DNA from: CAYFUF01 sp964394795
GTDB taxonomy: Bacteria; Bacillota; Clostridia; Tissierellales; Peptoniphilaceae
DNA length: 64,000 nucleotides
Assembly (NCBI GenBank): GCA_964394795.1
Contig: CAYMYX010000003.1
Coordinates: 9,466-73,465, forward strand
Direction: 5' to 3'
Of the stretch, positions 18,690-28,445 are shown in pieces. The notes beneath the pieces were generated by a model. That model searched no databases. It was not told the DNA's origin and saw only the letters and a program-made list of their open reading frames with translations. The position numbers were made by a program, and so were the translations under genes. The first letter of the stretch is position 1, and each line of letters starts with the position of its first letter.

Positions 18690-19476
18690 TCGGAAAGAAG
18701 ACTATGCGCTAGTCTGTGACAACGTAGGGATTACCTTCGGCGGTTTGCAGGCAGTTAACTCCTTCTCGGTTGAGGTTAAGGAAGGGGAACTTCTAGGCCT
18801 CATCGGTCCCAATGGGGCAGGTAAAACGACCGTCTTCAATATGTTAAGCGGGATTTACACGCCTACGGTTGGTGACATTTACCTGAAAGGCAAACGTATC
18901 AACGGCTCAGCTCCAGATAAGTTAGCCATCGAAGGTATCGCCAGAACGTATCAAAATATCCGCCTCTTTGACTATCTTTCTGTGCTGGAAAACGTCAAGG
19001 TGGCGATGAATCAGGAAATGACTTACAGTATCCTTGCTGGGATGTTCCGCACACCGAAGTATTGGAAAGAAGAAGCGGAAGCAACGGACCGAGCGATGAA
19101 GATTCTTGAGGTTTTAGGGCTGGATGGCTTTGCAGACATGCGGGCGGGGTCTTTACCTTATGGCCCACAAAGAAAGCTGGAGATTGCCAGAGCTCTGGCA
19201 ACCAATCCCACCGTTCTTTTGTTGGATGAACCAGCAGCCGGTATGAACGCCACGGAAACCGCTGCTCTGATGGAAACCATTCGTTTCATTCGGGACCGTT
19301 TTAAGATTACCGTCATTTTGATTGAGCACGATATGAGCCTCGTCTTAGGTATCTGTGAGCGGCTCATTGTACTCAACCATGGCGAAATCATCGCTGAGGG
19401 TAACCCGATGGAAGTTATTGAGGATGAGGAAGTTATCACCGCCTATTTGGGCACCACAGTAGAGGAGGATGAATGA
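18661..19476 (+). CDS. livG: Branched-chain amino acid ABC transporter ATPase LivG
   Basis: One of two cytoplasmic ATPases. Walker A GPNGAGKTT is near residue 50, the Q-loop region RTYQNIRLF follows, the signature is the unusual YGPQRKLEIARAL, and Walker B is LLLDEPAAGMN, all typical of LivG. It is 271 residues long. Its TGA overlaps the livF ATG. Confidence 0.94.
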   Translation: MPAETVKKSDRKEDYALVCDNVGITFGGLQAVNSFSVEVKEGELLGLIGPNGAGKTTVFNMLSGIYTPTVGDIYLKGKRINGSAPDKLAIEGIARTYQNIRLFDYLSVLENVKVAMNQEMTYSILAGMFRTPKYWKEEAEATDRAMKILEVLGLDGFADMRAGSLPYGPQRKLEIARALATNPTVLLLDEPAAGMNATETAALMETIRFIRDRFKITVILIEHDMSLVLGICERLIVLNHGEIIAEGNPMEVIEDEEVITAYLGTTVEEDE

Positions 19477-20186
19477 GTTTATTATCTGTTGAAAACCTGA
19501 ACATCTACTATGGGAACATCCATGCGGTTAAGGGAGTTACCCTCACCGTCAACGAGGGAGAGGTCGTGTGCTTAATCGGCGCGAACGGTGCCGGCAAGAC
19601 GACAACATTGCAGGCTATCTCCGGTCTACTTCCCATCAAAAATGGAATGGTGAACTTTGAAGGAAAAGATATCACTAAAATCAAGAGCCACGAGATCACC
19701 AATATGGGTATTGCCCAAGTGCCAGAAGGACGAAGAATCTTCTCCAATCTATCTGTTGAAGATAACTTGGAGATGGGAGCCTATAAAGTGGATGGGACAA
19801 AAGAGGAAGAGGAAGCTCATATGGAGCGAATCTATGGACTGTTTCCCGTCTTGAGAGAGAGAAAGAAGCAAAAGGCTGGAACCTTATCCGGCGGTGAACA
19901 GCAGATGCTGTCCATGGGCCGGGCTTTGATGACTAGGCCTAAGCTTCTATTGCTTGATGAACCTTCCATGGGTTTGTCTCCATTATTCGTTGATAAGATT
20001 TTCGAGACGATTGAAATTCTAAAAGCTGAGGGAAGAACGATTTTACTCGTTGAGCAAAACGCCAATCTTGCTCTAAAAGTTTCTGACCGAGGTTACGTTC
20101 TAGAAACGGGGAAAGTCGTCAAGGAAGGCTTGTCTGCCGATTTGAGGGACGATCCGTCAGTCAAGAGTGCTTACTTAGGTGCATAA
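19473..20186 (+). CDS. livF: Branched-chain amino acid ABC transporter ATPase LivF
   Basis: The second ATPase, 237 residues, with Walker A GANGAGKTT near residue 36, signature LSGGEQQMLSMGRAL and Walker B LLLLDEPSMGLSP. The QVPEGRRIF segment is a hallmark of LivF. It closes the operon; a bidirectional terminator follows. Confidence 0.95.
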   Translation: MSLLSVENLNIYYGNIHAVKGVTLTVNEGEVVCLIGANGAGKTTTLQAISGLLPIKNGMVNFEGKDITKIKSHEITNMGIAQVPEGRRIFSNLSVEDNLEMGAYKVDGTKEEEEAHMERIYGLFPVLRERKKQKAGTLSGGEQQMLSMGRALMTRPKLLLLDEPSMGLSPLFVDKIFETIEILKAEGRTILLVEQNANLALKVSDRGYVLETGKVVKEGLSADLRDDPSVKSAYLGA

Positions 20187-20189
20187 ATT

Positions 20190-20224
20190 AAAGCAGCCTC
20201 ATCCCTTAGGGTGAAGCTGCTTTT
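20190..20224. terminator. Bidirectional terminator between livF and the convergent TVP38 gene
   Basis: A stem AAGCAGC / GCTGCTT with an inner TCA-CCC / GGGTGA extension ends in TTTT on the plus strand and is preceded by an A run, so it can serve both converging transcripts. Confidence 0.8.
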
Positions 20225-20230
20225 CTTATG

Positions 20231-21019
20231 CTATTGAAATATAGAAAGAATACCTTCAAAGGCCTTATCTAGGAACAAGGTGTAGAGAATAATCGTTGGG
20301 ACTTTCGTCCACAGCAGAGTAAGGATGAAGGTTCTGGCTTTCATCTTAGACAGGCCGGCAATCATACAGATGATGTCGTCTGGCATGCCAGGTAGGATCA
20401 TGGCAACTGCGAAGAATACATTGAACTTCTTCTGATTTCGATCCAACCAGGAGATATATTTGTTGTAGCTTTTTTCATTAACGATGACACGGACAAAAGC
20501 TTTTCCATAGATTCGGGCAAGGAAGAAGGCTGCGGTCGATCCCAGGATGATGCCGATATAGTTATAGAGGAAACCCATCCATGGCCCAAAAACGTAAACA
20601 CCGATTAAAAGAGAAACACCGCCTGGGATGATGGGAATGACGCATTGGACAATCTGGATAAAGACAAAGATGAGAGGTGCCCAGAAACCTGCTCGTTCCA
20701 GAAGGAGTCGCATTTTTTCTCGATCGGTGAACAGACCTTGGTTGCCGCCCCAGATCGCCAAAAGGACAACGGCAACCACGCCGATGACTGTAGCGATGTT
20801 AATCAGCTTACGATACTTTTCAATCTCTTGGCTATCCCTGGTTGCATCCCGCTGGGCAATTATTTCTTCAAGATGCCAGTTGGCGACTCGCCGGGTGTTC
20901 TTGAAGACTTGTTTTCGTGGGCGCAACTTAAAAGGGGAAACGAAAGATCTTTTCTTTCGTATCCTCTTTATTTCTTTAGTCGGTTTTTCGACTCTTAGTT
21001 TGTCTTTGTTTTCTTTCAA
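20231..21019 (-). CDS. TVP38/TMEM64 (DedA-like, VTT domain) membrane protein
   Basis: A 262-residue integral membrane protein with a long basic N-terminal region (about 85 residues), a membrane segment near 74-92, and the VTT core with VIPIIPGGVSLLIGVYVFG and LPGMPDDIICMIAGLSKM. Members of the wider family act as lipid scramblases or lipid-carrier transporters, but this role is not shown here. The start is a TTG at 21019 without a strong ribosome site. When the neighbouring assembly gap is corrected, the glycosyltransferase ends at 20976, so the two genes overlap by 44 bp and are probably co-translated. Confidence 0.85.
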   Translation of the reverse strand: MKENKDKLRVEKPTKEIKRIRKKRSFVSPFKLRPRKQVFKNTRRVANWHLEEIIAQRDATRDSQEIEKYRKLINIATVIGVVAVVLLAIWGGNQGLFTDREKMRLLLERAGFWAPLIFVFIQIVQCVIPIIPGGVSLLIGVYVFGPWMGFLYNYIGIILGSTAAFFLARIYGKAFVRVIVNEKSYNKYISWLDRNQKKFNVFFAVAMILPGMPDDIICMIAGLSKMKARTFILTLLWTKVPTIILYTLFLDKAFEGILSIFQ

Positions 21020-22441
21020 AAGAATGCCTGCTCAATCTTGTTCGAATCGTCGCATAGAAGGTACCGACATCGCTGCTTTTCACGCGGTAAGTGATTGATT
21101 GGTTCACTTTGCGAATCAACTTTTCCCGCTCAAGTTTTGGTGCGATATCTCGGTTTAATATCTCTTTATATAGCTGATATACCCGTTCGCCAAAGATTTC
21201 AGTGCCGAACTGTCTTCGGGACTCAATTGCGCCTTGTTGGAGCTTGTGGAGGAGGTCGGCGTCTGCTAGAATGCGCTCAACATAAAGGAGGAGCTCCTTC
21301 TCGCTCTCGTATTGGTAGCCGTTGCTATCTGAGATGACGACGNNNNNNNNNNNNNNNNNNNNNNNNNNNNNNNNNNNNNNNNNNNNNNNNNNNNNNNNNN
21401 NNNNNNNNNNNNNNNNNNNNNNNNNNNNNNNNNNNNNNNNNNCTCCTTCTCGCTCTCGTATTGGTAGCCGTTGCTATCTGAGATGACGACGTTATCGATT
21501 GCTCCGTCCCGTCTGGCGATTACAGGTAAACCATTGGCTAGCGCTTCGATATAAGTTAAACCTTGGGTTTCCGAAACGGATGCAGAAACGAAGAATTCCA
21601 GAATCTGGTAATAGGCAAAGACCTTATCAACGGGGACCATCCCTGGGAAACGGACACGGTGGCTGATGCCAAGCTCTTCTGCTTCCTCTTCCAAGTGTTT
21701 GCGGTAAGTTCCGTCACCGGTCAACACCAAGTAAAGATCCTCGTGGTTGTCGATTAGGCGTTTCATGGCAGAAAGAATCTCACTATAGTTCTTTTCTTCG
21801 GCCAAACGACCCACGCTGCCAAAGATCCGAGCCCCTTCGGGAATATTCAAAGAATCCAAAATTTCCTTTTTCTCGTCATGGCTCAATTTCCTGTCGAATT
21901 TCGATAGGTCTATTCCTGTGGGAATGATACGAATTAGTTCCGCTACCTTGCCTTGGACCAGACTGTCACGAACTTTTCTCGTCGGTGCGATGACCACGTC
22001 CGACGTTTTTAAGCGTTGCCGCATAACCGGTGCAACCATTTTCGACCAATTACCAATGGGGAGGACGTAGCGCACATAGTGCTCATACATGGTGTGATAG
22101 GTATGGACAATAGGTGCATGGGTTTTCGTCGCAATCCGGTGGACGAAAGAATAGGTGAAAAACTCGCACTGGGAGTGGATAATGTCCGGACACCAGTCGA
22201 TCAATTCCTCAATAAAGGGGTGGAATTGGTTGAAAGCAGCTCTTACATCGGGATAAATCTTGAAGGAGATAGAACCTACGTAGTAGATATTTCCTTCAAC
22301 ATAACTTTCTTTGGTGGGAGAGAGACAGAGCAACTTTACATCTTCACCTCTTTTTTCTAGCTCCATTTTTAAATTCAGTACAGAGACAATAACGCCATTG
22401 ACTGAAGTTGGATTATGGTCACTAGTCAGTAAAATTTTCAT
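20976..22441 (-). CDS. Glycosyltransferase family 4, likely diacylglycerol glucosyltransferase (interrupted by assembly gap)
   Basis: A GT4 enzyme similar to 1,2-diacylglycerol 3-alpha-glucosyltransferases that make glycolipid anchors. The N-terminus has SVNGVIVSVLNLKMELEKRGEDV in pieces such as PTSVNGVIVSV, then HTYHTMYEHYV and IIPTGIDLSKF; the donor-binding part has SVSETQGLTYIEALANGLPV. A run of 100 N lies at 21343-21442, and the 49 bases on each side of it are identical. Merging the two copies restores one frame: GYQYESEKE continues to LLLYVERILADADLLHKL and stops at 20976, giving 438 residues. Read literally across the N run, the frame is wrong and a false C-terminus appears. Confidence 0.85.
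21343..21442. other. Assembly gap (100 N) with duplicated flanks
   Basis: Exactly 100 N separate two identical 49-base copies (21294-21342 and 21443-21491). This is the pattern of two contigs that overlap by 49 bases but were scaffolded without merging. The true gap is probably absent and 149 bases should be removed. Confidence 0.93.
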
Positions 22442-22491
22442 TGAAACTCCTCCAAATCATCCTTAACAATGCAGATAAGGTTACTTCTTAG

Positions 22492-22500
22492 AGTATAGCA
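22492..22500 (-). promoter_or_regulatory. Probable extended -10 promoter of the glycosyltransferase
   Basis: On the minus strand TGcTATACT occurs about 50 bp before the start at 22441. No clear -35 is seen. Confidence 0.45.
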
Positions 22501-22587
22501 CAGCTAACACATTTGGTTCTGATACAAGACATTAAATTTCTATAAGAATTGGGCTTTTCAGCCGATTCTATGGCAAATTTTGGCAAT

Positions 22588-22617
22588 GAAAAAAGCCCCC
22601 TGTAAAGGGAGCTTTTC
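22588..22617 (-). terminator. Terminator of rubredoxin
   Basis: On the minus strand the stem AAAAGCTCCC / GGGGGCTTTT with a 6-base loop ends in a T run, 10 bp after the rubredoxin stop. Confidence 0.85.
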
Positions 22618-22625
22618 ATGTTTAC

Positions 22626-22787
22626 TTAGGCAACTGCTTCGAATTGGTCTTTGCCAACTCCACAAAGTGGGCATACCCAATCTTCAGGTACATCTTCCCA
22701 AGCTGTTCCTGGGTCAACGCCATTATCTGGATCGCCTAATTGAGGATCATATTCGTAACCACATGCTGTACATACATATTTTTGCAT
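22626..22787 (-). CDS. Rubredoxin
   Basis: A 53-residue one-iron electron carrier, often part of oxygen and peroxide reduction in anaerobes. Both CxxCG knuckles are present: CTACGYEY near residues 6-13 and [11 protein letters not shown] near 39-49, with the conserved core [18 protein letters not shown] between them. The start follows ggaggt. It is a single-gene unit with its own -10 and terminator. Confidence 0.97.
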   Translation of the reverse strand: MQKYVCTACGYEYDPQLGDPDNGVDPGTAWEDVPEDWVCPLCGVGKDQFEAVA

Positions 22788-22836
22788 TTAAGTACCTCCA
22801 TATTCTTATTTGACTATTGCGACACAGTCTGAATCT

Positions 22837-22842
22837 ATTATA
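22837..22842 (-). promoter_or_regulatory. -10 box of rubredoxin promoter
   Basis: TATAAT on the minus strand, 50 bp upstream of the rubredoxin start. The matching -35 is poor. Confidence 0.5.
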
Positions 22843-23073
22843 ACTGAAAAAAATCTTTTTTAACAGTATCTTCTCGGTAAATTCTGATTAACCGTTAATT
22901 AGCCACGGACTTGGGTAATTATGGGATGTGAAAATCTACTAAATTATTGGTCTCAAAGTAGCAGTAGCAAGCAAACCAAAGACTACTGGGCTGTGAGCCG
23001 ATAACAATAAATGAATTAAAATGAATAATAACAGAGCTAAACAGATATGAGAAACGAAAGAAGGGAGAATAAC

Positions 23074-23457
23074 ATGCCTTATATCTACTCAGGCAATGTC
23101 GTAAGCGAAATCGCTACGGTCAGCAGCCTTGTTGCCGACATCATTGATAAGCTTAGCTCCCGGCTGGATAAGGAACAACTTATGGATCTACGTCTCATCC
23201 TCAGTGAACTGATGATCAACGGTTGTGAGCACGGGAATGAGAACAACAGAAGGAAATTCGTTAGCCTTGACTTAGTCGTGAACCCTACAGCAATCAATGT
23301 AGTGGTAAGCGATGAAGGAAAAGGAATTGGGATCCAGGATTTCAAAATGAACCCGGAGAATTTATCTTGTTCAGGCAGAGGGTTAAAAATAGTAAAAGCA
23401 TTATGCGATGAGTTTCGCATAGAAGACACAAATATATACTGCACGTTGTATCGTTAA
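23074..23457 (+). CDS. Serine/threonine-protein kinase of the RsbW/SpoIIAB (anti-sigma) ATPase family
   Basis: A 127-residue single-domain GHKL ATPase. The N box ELMINGCEHGNENN is near residue 50, the G1 box DEGKGIG near 89 and the G2 box GRGLKIVKAL near 107. Such proteins bind a sigma factor or phosphorylate an anti-anti-sigma factor, but no STAS-domain partner or sigma gene lies next to it, so its target is unknown. The ATG at 23074 follows aagggaga; the in-frame ATG at 23047 lacks a ribosome site. It is a single-gene unit. Confidence 0.82.
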   Translation: MPYIYSGNVVSEIATVSSLVADIIDKLSSRLDKEQLMDLRLILSELMINGCEHGNENNRRKFVSLDLVVNPTAINVVVSDEGKGIGIQDFKMNPENLSCSGRGLKIVKALCDEFRIEDTNIYCTLYR

Positions 23458-23536
23458 GCAAATGTTTTAAAAAAATTGATACGAGCAATTATAAAAATGA
23501 GTCAAGCAAAAACCAGAAGGAAAGTGGGCTGTTTTC

Positions 23537-23565
23537 AGCAGAAACGCTAACCTTCTGCTTTTTTT
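23537..23565 (+). terminator. Terminator after the RsbW-like gene
   Basis: A 7-bp stem AGCAGAA / TTCTGCT with a 9-base loop is followed by a long T run. Confidence 0.85.
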
Positions 23566-23659
23566 ATACTTTGATATGTTAAAATAATCAAGATGGTTGC
23601 CATAATTTATGTTAACAGCTCAGGTGACCAGAAATGAGCTGCTTTAGATAGAGGAAGTA

Positions 23660-25486
23660 ATGAATAAAGAGAAGATTAGAAATATAGCAATCATCGCCCA
23701 CGTTGATCACGGTAAGACGACATTGGTAGACGCTCTTTTGAAGAGCAGTGGTACTATTCGAGCTAACCAAGAGGTTACCGACCGGGTTATGGACTCCAAC
23801 GACCTGGAACGGGAGCGGGGCATAACCATTCTTTCCAAGAATACGGCTATTTATTATAAAGATTATAAGATCAATATTATCGATACGCCGGGCCATGCCG
23901 ATTTTGGTGGCGAAGTCGAACGCGTTCTGAAGATGTGCGATGGCGTCGTCCTCGTAGTCGATGCTTTTGAAGGACCAATGCCTCAAACAAAGTTTGTTCT
24001 TCGAAAGGCAATTGAGCTAGAGCTTCCAGCGTTGATCTGCATCAACAAGGTTGACCGAGCCGACGCCAGAGTTGAGGAAGTTCAGGATGAAATATTGGAC
24101 CTCTTCATTTCCCTCGATGCACCGGAGGAATACCTGGACTCTCCCGTTATCTACGCCTCGGCCAAGAGTGGTTGGGCAAGTGACGAGATGCTGGTCAAAG
24201 GCGGAGATATGGCCCCCCTCTTGAAGGGAATCGTCTCATATATCCCTTCTCCAACGGGAGAAGAAGATTTGCCCTTCAAGCTGCTTATTTCTACATCAGA
24301 CTACAATGACTTTGTCGGTAGAATCGGTATCGGGAAGATTGCCCAAGGCCACATTTCCGCCAATGACGAAGCCGTCATCACCAATTACAACAACCCGGAT
24401 AAGCACATGAAGATTCGCGTGACCAAGGTCTTGGAATTTGAAGGGCTAAATAGAGTCCCGGTAGAGCACTCCTCGGTGGGGTCTATCATCGCCGTTTCCG
24501 GCGTAGAAGGGATTGAAGTCGGGGACACCTTATGCTCGCCCGAGGACACCACTCCGCTACCTTTCTTGAAGATTTCGGAACCCACATTAGCCATGCGCTT
24601 TTCTGTCAATGACTCACCTTTTGCCGGCCAATCAGGTAAGTACGTCACTTCACGTCACCTTCGCGGACGCTTGGCTAAAGAGCTGGAAACCGACGTGAGC
24701 TTACGAGTCGAGGAAACTGATAAGACTGATGAATTCAAGGTTTCCGGCAGAGGAGAGCTCCACTTATCCGTATTAATTGAAAACATGCGCCGAGAGGGCT
24801 ACGAGTTCCAAGTATCCAAACCCGAAGTGCTTTATAAAAAAGATGAAGAGGGAAGGACCGTTGAGCCGATAGAGCGGGCGACAGTCGATGTCGACCAGGA
24901 ATATTCCGGAGCCGTCATTCAGGCTTTAGGCCAACGTAAGGGAGAGCTTCTGGAGATATCAACCTCCGCATCAGGCTTCACCCGTCTGGTCTTCCTTGTC
25001 CCCGCTAGAGGTCTCATCGGCTACAAACAGCAATTGTTAACCGACACGAGGGGAACAGGCACCCTGAACAGTGAACTTCACGGCTACGAGCCTTTTAAGG
25101 GCGAAATCCCTAAACGAAACGTAGGTTCCATTATCGCATCAGAAACGACAGTTTCTACTTCCTACGGTCTAAACTCTGCTCAAGAGCGGGGCAATCTTTT
25201 CATTGGACCGAGCGAAGATATCTATGAAGGACAAATCGTAGGCGAGAATCCCAAAGGTATTGATTTGGAAGTCAATGTCGGCAAGAAGAAAGCTCAGACG
25301 AACATTCGGTCTTCCTCTTCCGATGACGCCTTGAAATTGACGCCGCCAATCGAATTAAGCTTGGAACAGATGATGGAATTTGTCGAAACCGATGAGCTGA
25401 TCGAGGTGACTCCTGATCAACTCCGTTTGCGCAAGGAGATACTTGATACAAACCTACGATATAAGGCAAAGAAAAAGCAGAAATAG
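23660..25486 (+). CDS. typA: Translational GTPase TypA/BipA
   Basis: A ribosome-binding GTPase of 608 residues related to EF-G and involved in 50S assembly and stress growth. The G1 loop AHVDHGKTT is near residue 14, G2 RERGITI, G3 [13 protein letters not shown]4 NKVDR; the C-terminal domain contains the family segment [16 protein letters not shown]. The start follows gaggaag. It is 7 bp from cls, so they are probably co-transcribed. Confidence 0.96.
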   Translation: MNKEKIRNIAIIAHVDHGKTTLVDALLKSSGTIRANQEVTDRVMDSNDLERERGITILSKNTAIYYKDYKINIIDTPGHADFGGEVERVLKMCDGVVLVVDAFEGPMPQTKFVLRKAIELELPALICINKVDRADARVEEVQDEILDLFISLDAPEEYLDSPVIYASAKSGWASDEMLVKGGDMAPLLKGIVSYIPSPTGEEDLPFKLLISTSDYNDFVGRIGIGKIAQGHISANDEAVITNYNNPDKHMKIRVTKVLEFEGLNRVPVEHSSVGSIIAVSGVEGIEVGDTLCSPEDTTPLPFLKISEPTLAMRFSVNDSPFAGQSGKYVTSRHLRGRLAKELETDVSLRVEETDKTDEFKVSGRGELHLSVLIENMRREGYEFQVSKPEVLYKKDEEGRTVEPIERATVDVDQEYSGAVIQALGQRKGELLEISTSASGFTRLVFLVPARGLIGYKQQLLTDTRGTGTLNSELHGYEPFKGEIPKRNVGSIIASETTVSTSYGLNSAQERGNLFIGPSEDIYEGQIVGENPKGIDLEVNVGKKKAQTNIRSSSSDDALKLTPPIELSLEQMMEFVETDELIEVTPDQLRLRKEILDTNLRYKAKKKQK

Positions 25487-25493
25487 GTGAGAA

Positions 25494-26945
25494 ATGTTCT
25501 TAGAAGGAATAGAGATTTCTAGAATAGTCTTTATTATCAACTTTATATTAATCATCGTGATTATCTTCTGGGGACGAAATCGACCTGCAAGATCGACGAT
25601 GATGTGGGTCATGGTTATGGCCCTCCTACCCATCGGTGGTTTCTTCTTCTACTTACTCATCGGAGCGGATACCAGAAGGAGTAATATGTTCCGCCTGAAG
25701 GAAAGTCAGGATGAGAAGATCAGAGAGCTGACAGCCCAACAGGTGGCGGAAATCGAAGAAGTCAATATGACGTTTTCCGGTTCCACCTATGAAGACTATT
25801 TTGAATTGGCGACATTCGCCTTAAATGTTGACCACAGTGTAATTTCCTATCAGAACGACTGGAAGTTGTTCTTCGATGGACACGAAAAATTCGACTCACT
25901 CTGCGACGATATCGACCGTGCGGAAGAATCCATATGCATTCAATATTACATTATGAGCTCTGACGATTTGGGCAAGAGGGTCATGCACCACTTAATTTTG
26001 GCCGCCCAAAGAGGAGTTCATGTACGCTTCCTTGTCGATGCCTTTGGTGGAAGGTCGTTAAGGGATAGAGATATGGAGACCATGGAAGCTTACGGCATCG
26101 AAGTTGCCATCTTCTTCCCATCCATACTTAAGCACTTCAATCTACGAATGAACTATCGTAACCATAGAAAGTTAGTTATCATCGACGATTACATCGGCTA
26201 TATCGGTGGTTTCAATGTAGGCGACGAGTACCTAGGCAAAAACAAACGCTTTGGCTACTGGAGAGACACCCATCTCCGCATCGAAGGTGAGGGAACCTCC
26301 GAACTAAAAATCCGCTTCCTCCAAGACTGGTACCACGCTTCCGGCAAAGATCCTGAGGATGAGCCTGAGATTCAGATGCACCCCTACATTGAGGGTAATG
26401 CACCAATGCAGCTGATTACCTCCGGACCGGATACTACTTACGACAATATCAAGTACGCGATGATGAAGATGATTTCTATCGCCAAGCATTCCATCATCAT
26501 TCAGACCCCCTACTTAGTACCGGATATCGCCTTCATGGATACCTTGTTGCTTGCCCTCAACCAGGGAGTAGAGGTAAATATTATGATTCCGGACAAACCC
26601 GACCACCCCATTATCTACTGGGCGACCACTTCCTATGCCGGCGAGCTCATTAAGCACGGGGCGAAAATCTATCGATACGAGAACGGCTTCCTCCATGCTA
26701 AGGTCATGATTGTTGACGATATCCTGTCCATGGTTGGTTCCGCCAATTTGGATGAAAGGTCCTTCTCCCTAAATTTTGAGGCATCCGAAATAATCTATTC
26801 TTACGAAGTCAATCTGGAACTCCGAGAGCAGTTTGCTATCGATGTGGAAAATAGCAGTTTATTAACCGAAGAGATGTACGAGCAAAGGTCTCTTATTCAA
26901 AAGATTCGGGAGCCAATTTCTCGTCTATTCTCACCTTTACTTTAA
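25494..26945 (+). CDS. cls: Cardiolipin synthase
   Basis: A membrane phospholipase-D-type enzyme that joins two phosphatidylglycerols into cardiolipin. Two N-terminal membrane segments (about 9-27 and 37-58) are followed by two HKD motifs: NHRKLVIIDDYIGYIGG near residue 222 and HAKVMIVDDILSMVGSANLD near 402. At 483 residues it has the usual length. It follows typA closely and precedes a membrane protein. Confidence 0.95.
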   Translation: MFLEGIEISRIVFIINFILIIVIIFWGRNRPARSTMMWVMVMALLPIGGFFFYLLIGADTRRSNMFRLKESQDEKIRELTAQQVAEIEEVNMTFSGSTYEDYFELATFALNVDHSVISYQNDWKLFFDGHEKFDSLCDDIDRAEESICIQYYIMSSDDLGKRVMHHLILAAQRGVHVRFLVDAFGGRSLRDRDMETMEAYGIEVAIFFPSILKHFNLRMNYRNHRKLVIIDDYIGYIGGFNVGDEYLGKNKRFGYWRDTHLRIEGEGTSELKIRFLQDWYHASGKDPEDEPEIQMHPYIEGNAPMQLITSGPDTTYDNIKYAMMKMISIAKHSIIIQTPYLVPDIAFMDTLLLALNQGVEVNIMIPDKPDHPIIYWATTSYAGELIKHGAKIYRYENGFLHAKVMIVDDILSMVGSANLDERSFSLNFEASEIIYSYEVNLELREQFAIDVENSSLLTEEMYEQRSLIQKIREPISRLFSPLL

Positions 26946-26966
26946 CGTGCGGGAAAGGATTTGTTT

Positions 26967-27536
26967 ATGGTAAATGATGGTAGACAGGAAGGCCAATGGA
27001 CGCAACCTTCCTACAGTGAAAAATATAGAAGCATGTATGGAGATGAGTATCATCAAAATGAAGAGCCGACCAAACCCAAAAGGTTGATATGGACACGCTT
27101 AGCATTTTTCTCCCTCATGCCTTTGGTTGTCTTGCTAGCCGTTCTCTATATCGCGATGAATGGGTCCGGTTTTCAAAATCTGGACACCTATCGCATTGTC
27201 CTTATCTTTATTTATATCTTTCTGATACTTGCTTGGGTTACTAATTTGGTCAGCGTTTTTTCTTGTCTCACTGACAAGCGAGCAACAGGGTATGAGGTTG
27301 TAGTCACCATCTTCCAAGCGCTCTTCTTATTCGCCAGCGTAACGCCATTAACTACTTTATGGAAGAGTATCATCATTGACTTGTCACACTTCACGATCTT
27401 TCTCAGCGATCGATTCTACCAGATGATGATGCTGTATACCTTTGTTACGGCAATCCTAGCCATCCTTTGGCAAATCATCAGCCGCTTTATGTTCAAAGAC
27501 GAACTTCTAATACAGAACAAATATTATGATAAATAG
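26967..27536 (+). CDS. Four-segment membrane protein of unknown function
   Basis: Not recognised. The 189-residue product has a hydrophilic N-terminus of about 40 residues, rich in Glu, Gln and Tyr, followed by four hydrophobic segments near 42-62, 74-96, 108-130 and 148-168. The ATG at 26967 follows aaagga at good distance; a TTG six bases upstream is less likely. It begins 21 bp after cls and may be in its operon, which hints at a membrane-lipid or envelope role, but this is only context. Confidence 0.7.
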   Translation: MVNDGRQEGQWTQPSYSEKYRSMYGDEYHQNEEPTKPKRLIWTRLAFFSLMPLVVLLAVLYIAMNGSGFQNLDTYRIVLIFIYIFLILAWVTNLVSVFSCLTDKRATGYEVVVTIFQALFLFASVTPLTTLWKSIIIDLSHFTIFLSDRFYQMMMLYTFVTAILAILWQIISRFMFKDELLIQNKYYDK

Positions 27537-27581
27537 TTGTCAGCCACAAGAATATTTATTATACTAGGTAAGAATAACAAA

Positions 27582-27611
27582 TTGACTACACAAACTTTTT
27601 GCGGGTAATAT
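27582..27611 (+). promoter_or_regulatory. Candidate promoter of rex
   Basis: TTGACT at 27582-27587 and TAATAT at 27606-27611 are 18 bp apart. The dyad AGACAaaTGTCT at 27623-27634 lies where the transcript would start, and AAATGTCT recurs 11 bp on; this could be an operator. No canonical Rex box is seen. Confidence 0.5.
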
Positions 27612-27766
27612 ATCATCGTTATAGACAAATGTCTGCAAAATGTCTAGTCAATAACCAAATTCGTTGAGAAAATACAAACACATCACCCAAAAGGGGTAAA
27701 TGTTTTGTAGAAATTCGGTAAGAAAACAAATTTAAATAAATGTTGACTGTTTTATTGGAGGAGAAG

Positions 27767-28417
27767 ATGAATCAAGGCAAGGCAATTTCAAGCGCCGTCA
27801 TAAGACGCTTACCAAAGTATTATCGTTATATCACTATGATTGAAAATCGAGGAATCGTTAGAATTTCCTCTCAGAACCTAAGCGAGATTACAGGCTTTAC
27901 AGCCTCTCAAATCCGCCAGGACTTGAACCACTTTGGTGGTTTCGGCCAACAAGGTTACGGCTACAGCGTAAGCAAACTAAAGGAACAATTAGCAAGAATC
28001 ATCGGTCTTGATCAAAAGTACAAGATGGTTATTGCCGGTGCGGGAAGAATGGGCCAAGCAATTCGTTACTCGGAGCTTTTCAAAGATTCGGGCTTTGAGA
28101 TTGCAGCATTATTCGATGCTGACGAGAGAAAGATCGGAAGTGACGTCAACGGTTTAACGGTACAACCTATTGAAGATCTTCCAGAGTACGTCAAGAATAA
28201 CAACGTTGATATCCTGACGATCACAACACCTAAGGAAGCAGCTCAAGAGCTTGCTGACCTTGCTGTGGAAGCTGGTGTAAAGGGCGTATGGAACTTCGCT
28301 CCGGTAGATATCAATCTACCAGAAGGCGTTGTCCTAGAGAACGTCCATCTCGATGAGAGCCTATATACCTTAATTTATTATATTGGCAACATCAACGACT
28401 ATAAGGGTACCAAGTAG
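27767..28417 (+). CDS. rex: Redox-sensing transcriptional repressor Rex
   Basis: Rex represses fermentation and reductive genes and is released from DNA by NADH. The 216-residue protein has the N-terminal winged helix (KYYRYITMIENRGIVRISSQ, FTASQIRQDLNHFG) and a Rossmann domain with GAGRMGQAI near residue 90. The ATG at 27767 sits behind GGAGGAG; an in-frame ATG 27 bases upstream has no ribosome site. The gene is followed by a terminator and a YdiF-like ABC-F gene; these families are also neighbours in Bacillus subtilis. Confidence 0.96.
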   Translation: MNQGKAISSAVIRRLPKYYRYITMIENRGIVRISSQNLSEITGFTASQIRQDLNHFGGFGQQGYGYSVSKLKEQLARIIGLDQKYKMVIAGAGRMGQAIRYSELFKDSGFEIAALFDADERKIGSDVNGLTVQPIEDLPEYVKNNNVDILTITTPKEAAQELADLAVEAGVKGVWNFAPVDINLPEGVVLENVHLDESLYTLIYYIGNINDYKGTK

Positions 28418-28445
28418 TACCTTTCTCGAACTGAAAATGAGTGAT

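Noticed and set aside
21266..21342. C-terminus SSSQIATATNT... of the glycosyltransferase
   Set aside because: It is an out-of-frame reading across the N run. Merging the duplicated flanks gives a different, sensible C-terminus.
22861..23046. Regulatory RNA between rubredoxin and the RsbW-like gene
   Set aside because: The region is AT-rich with no conserved riboswitch core or strong hairpin that could be recognised.
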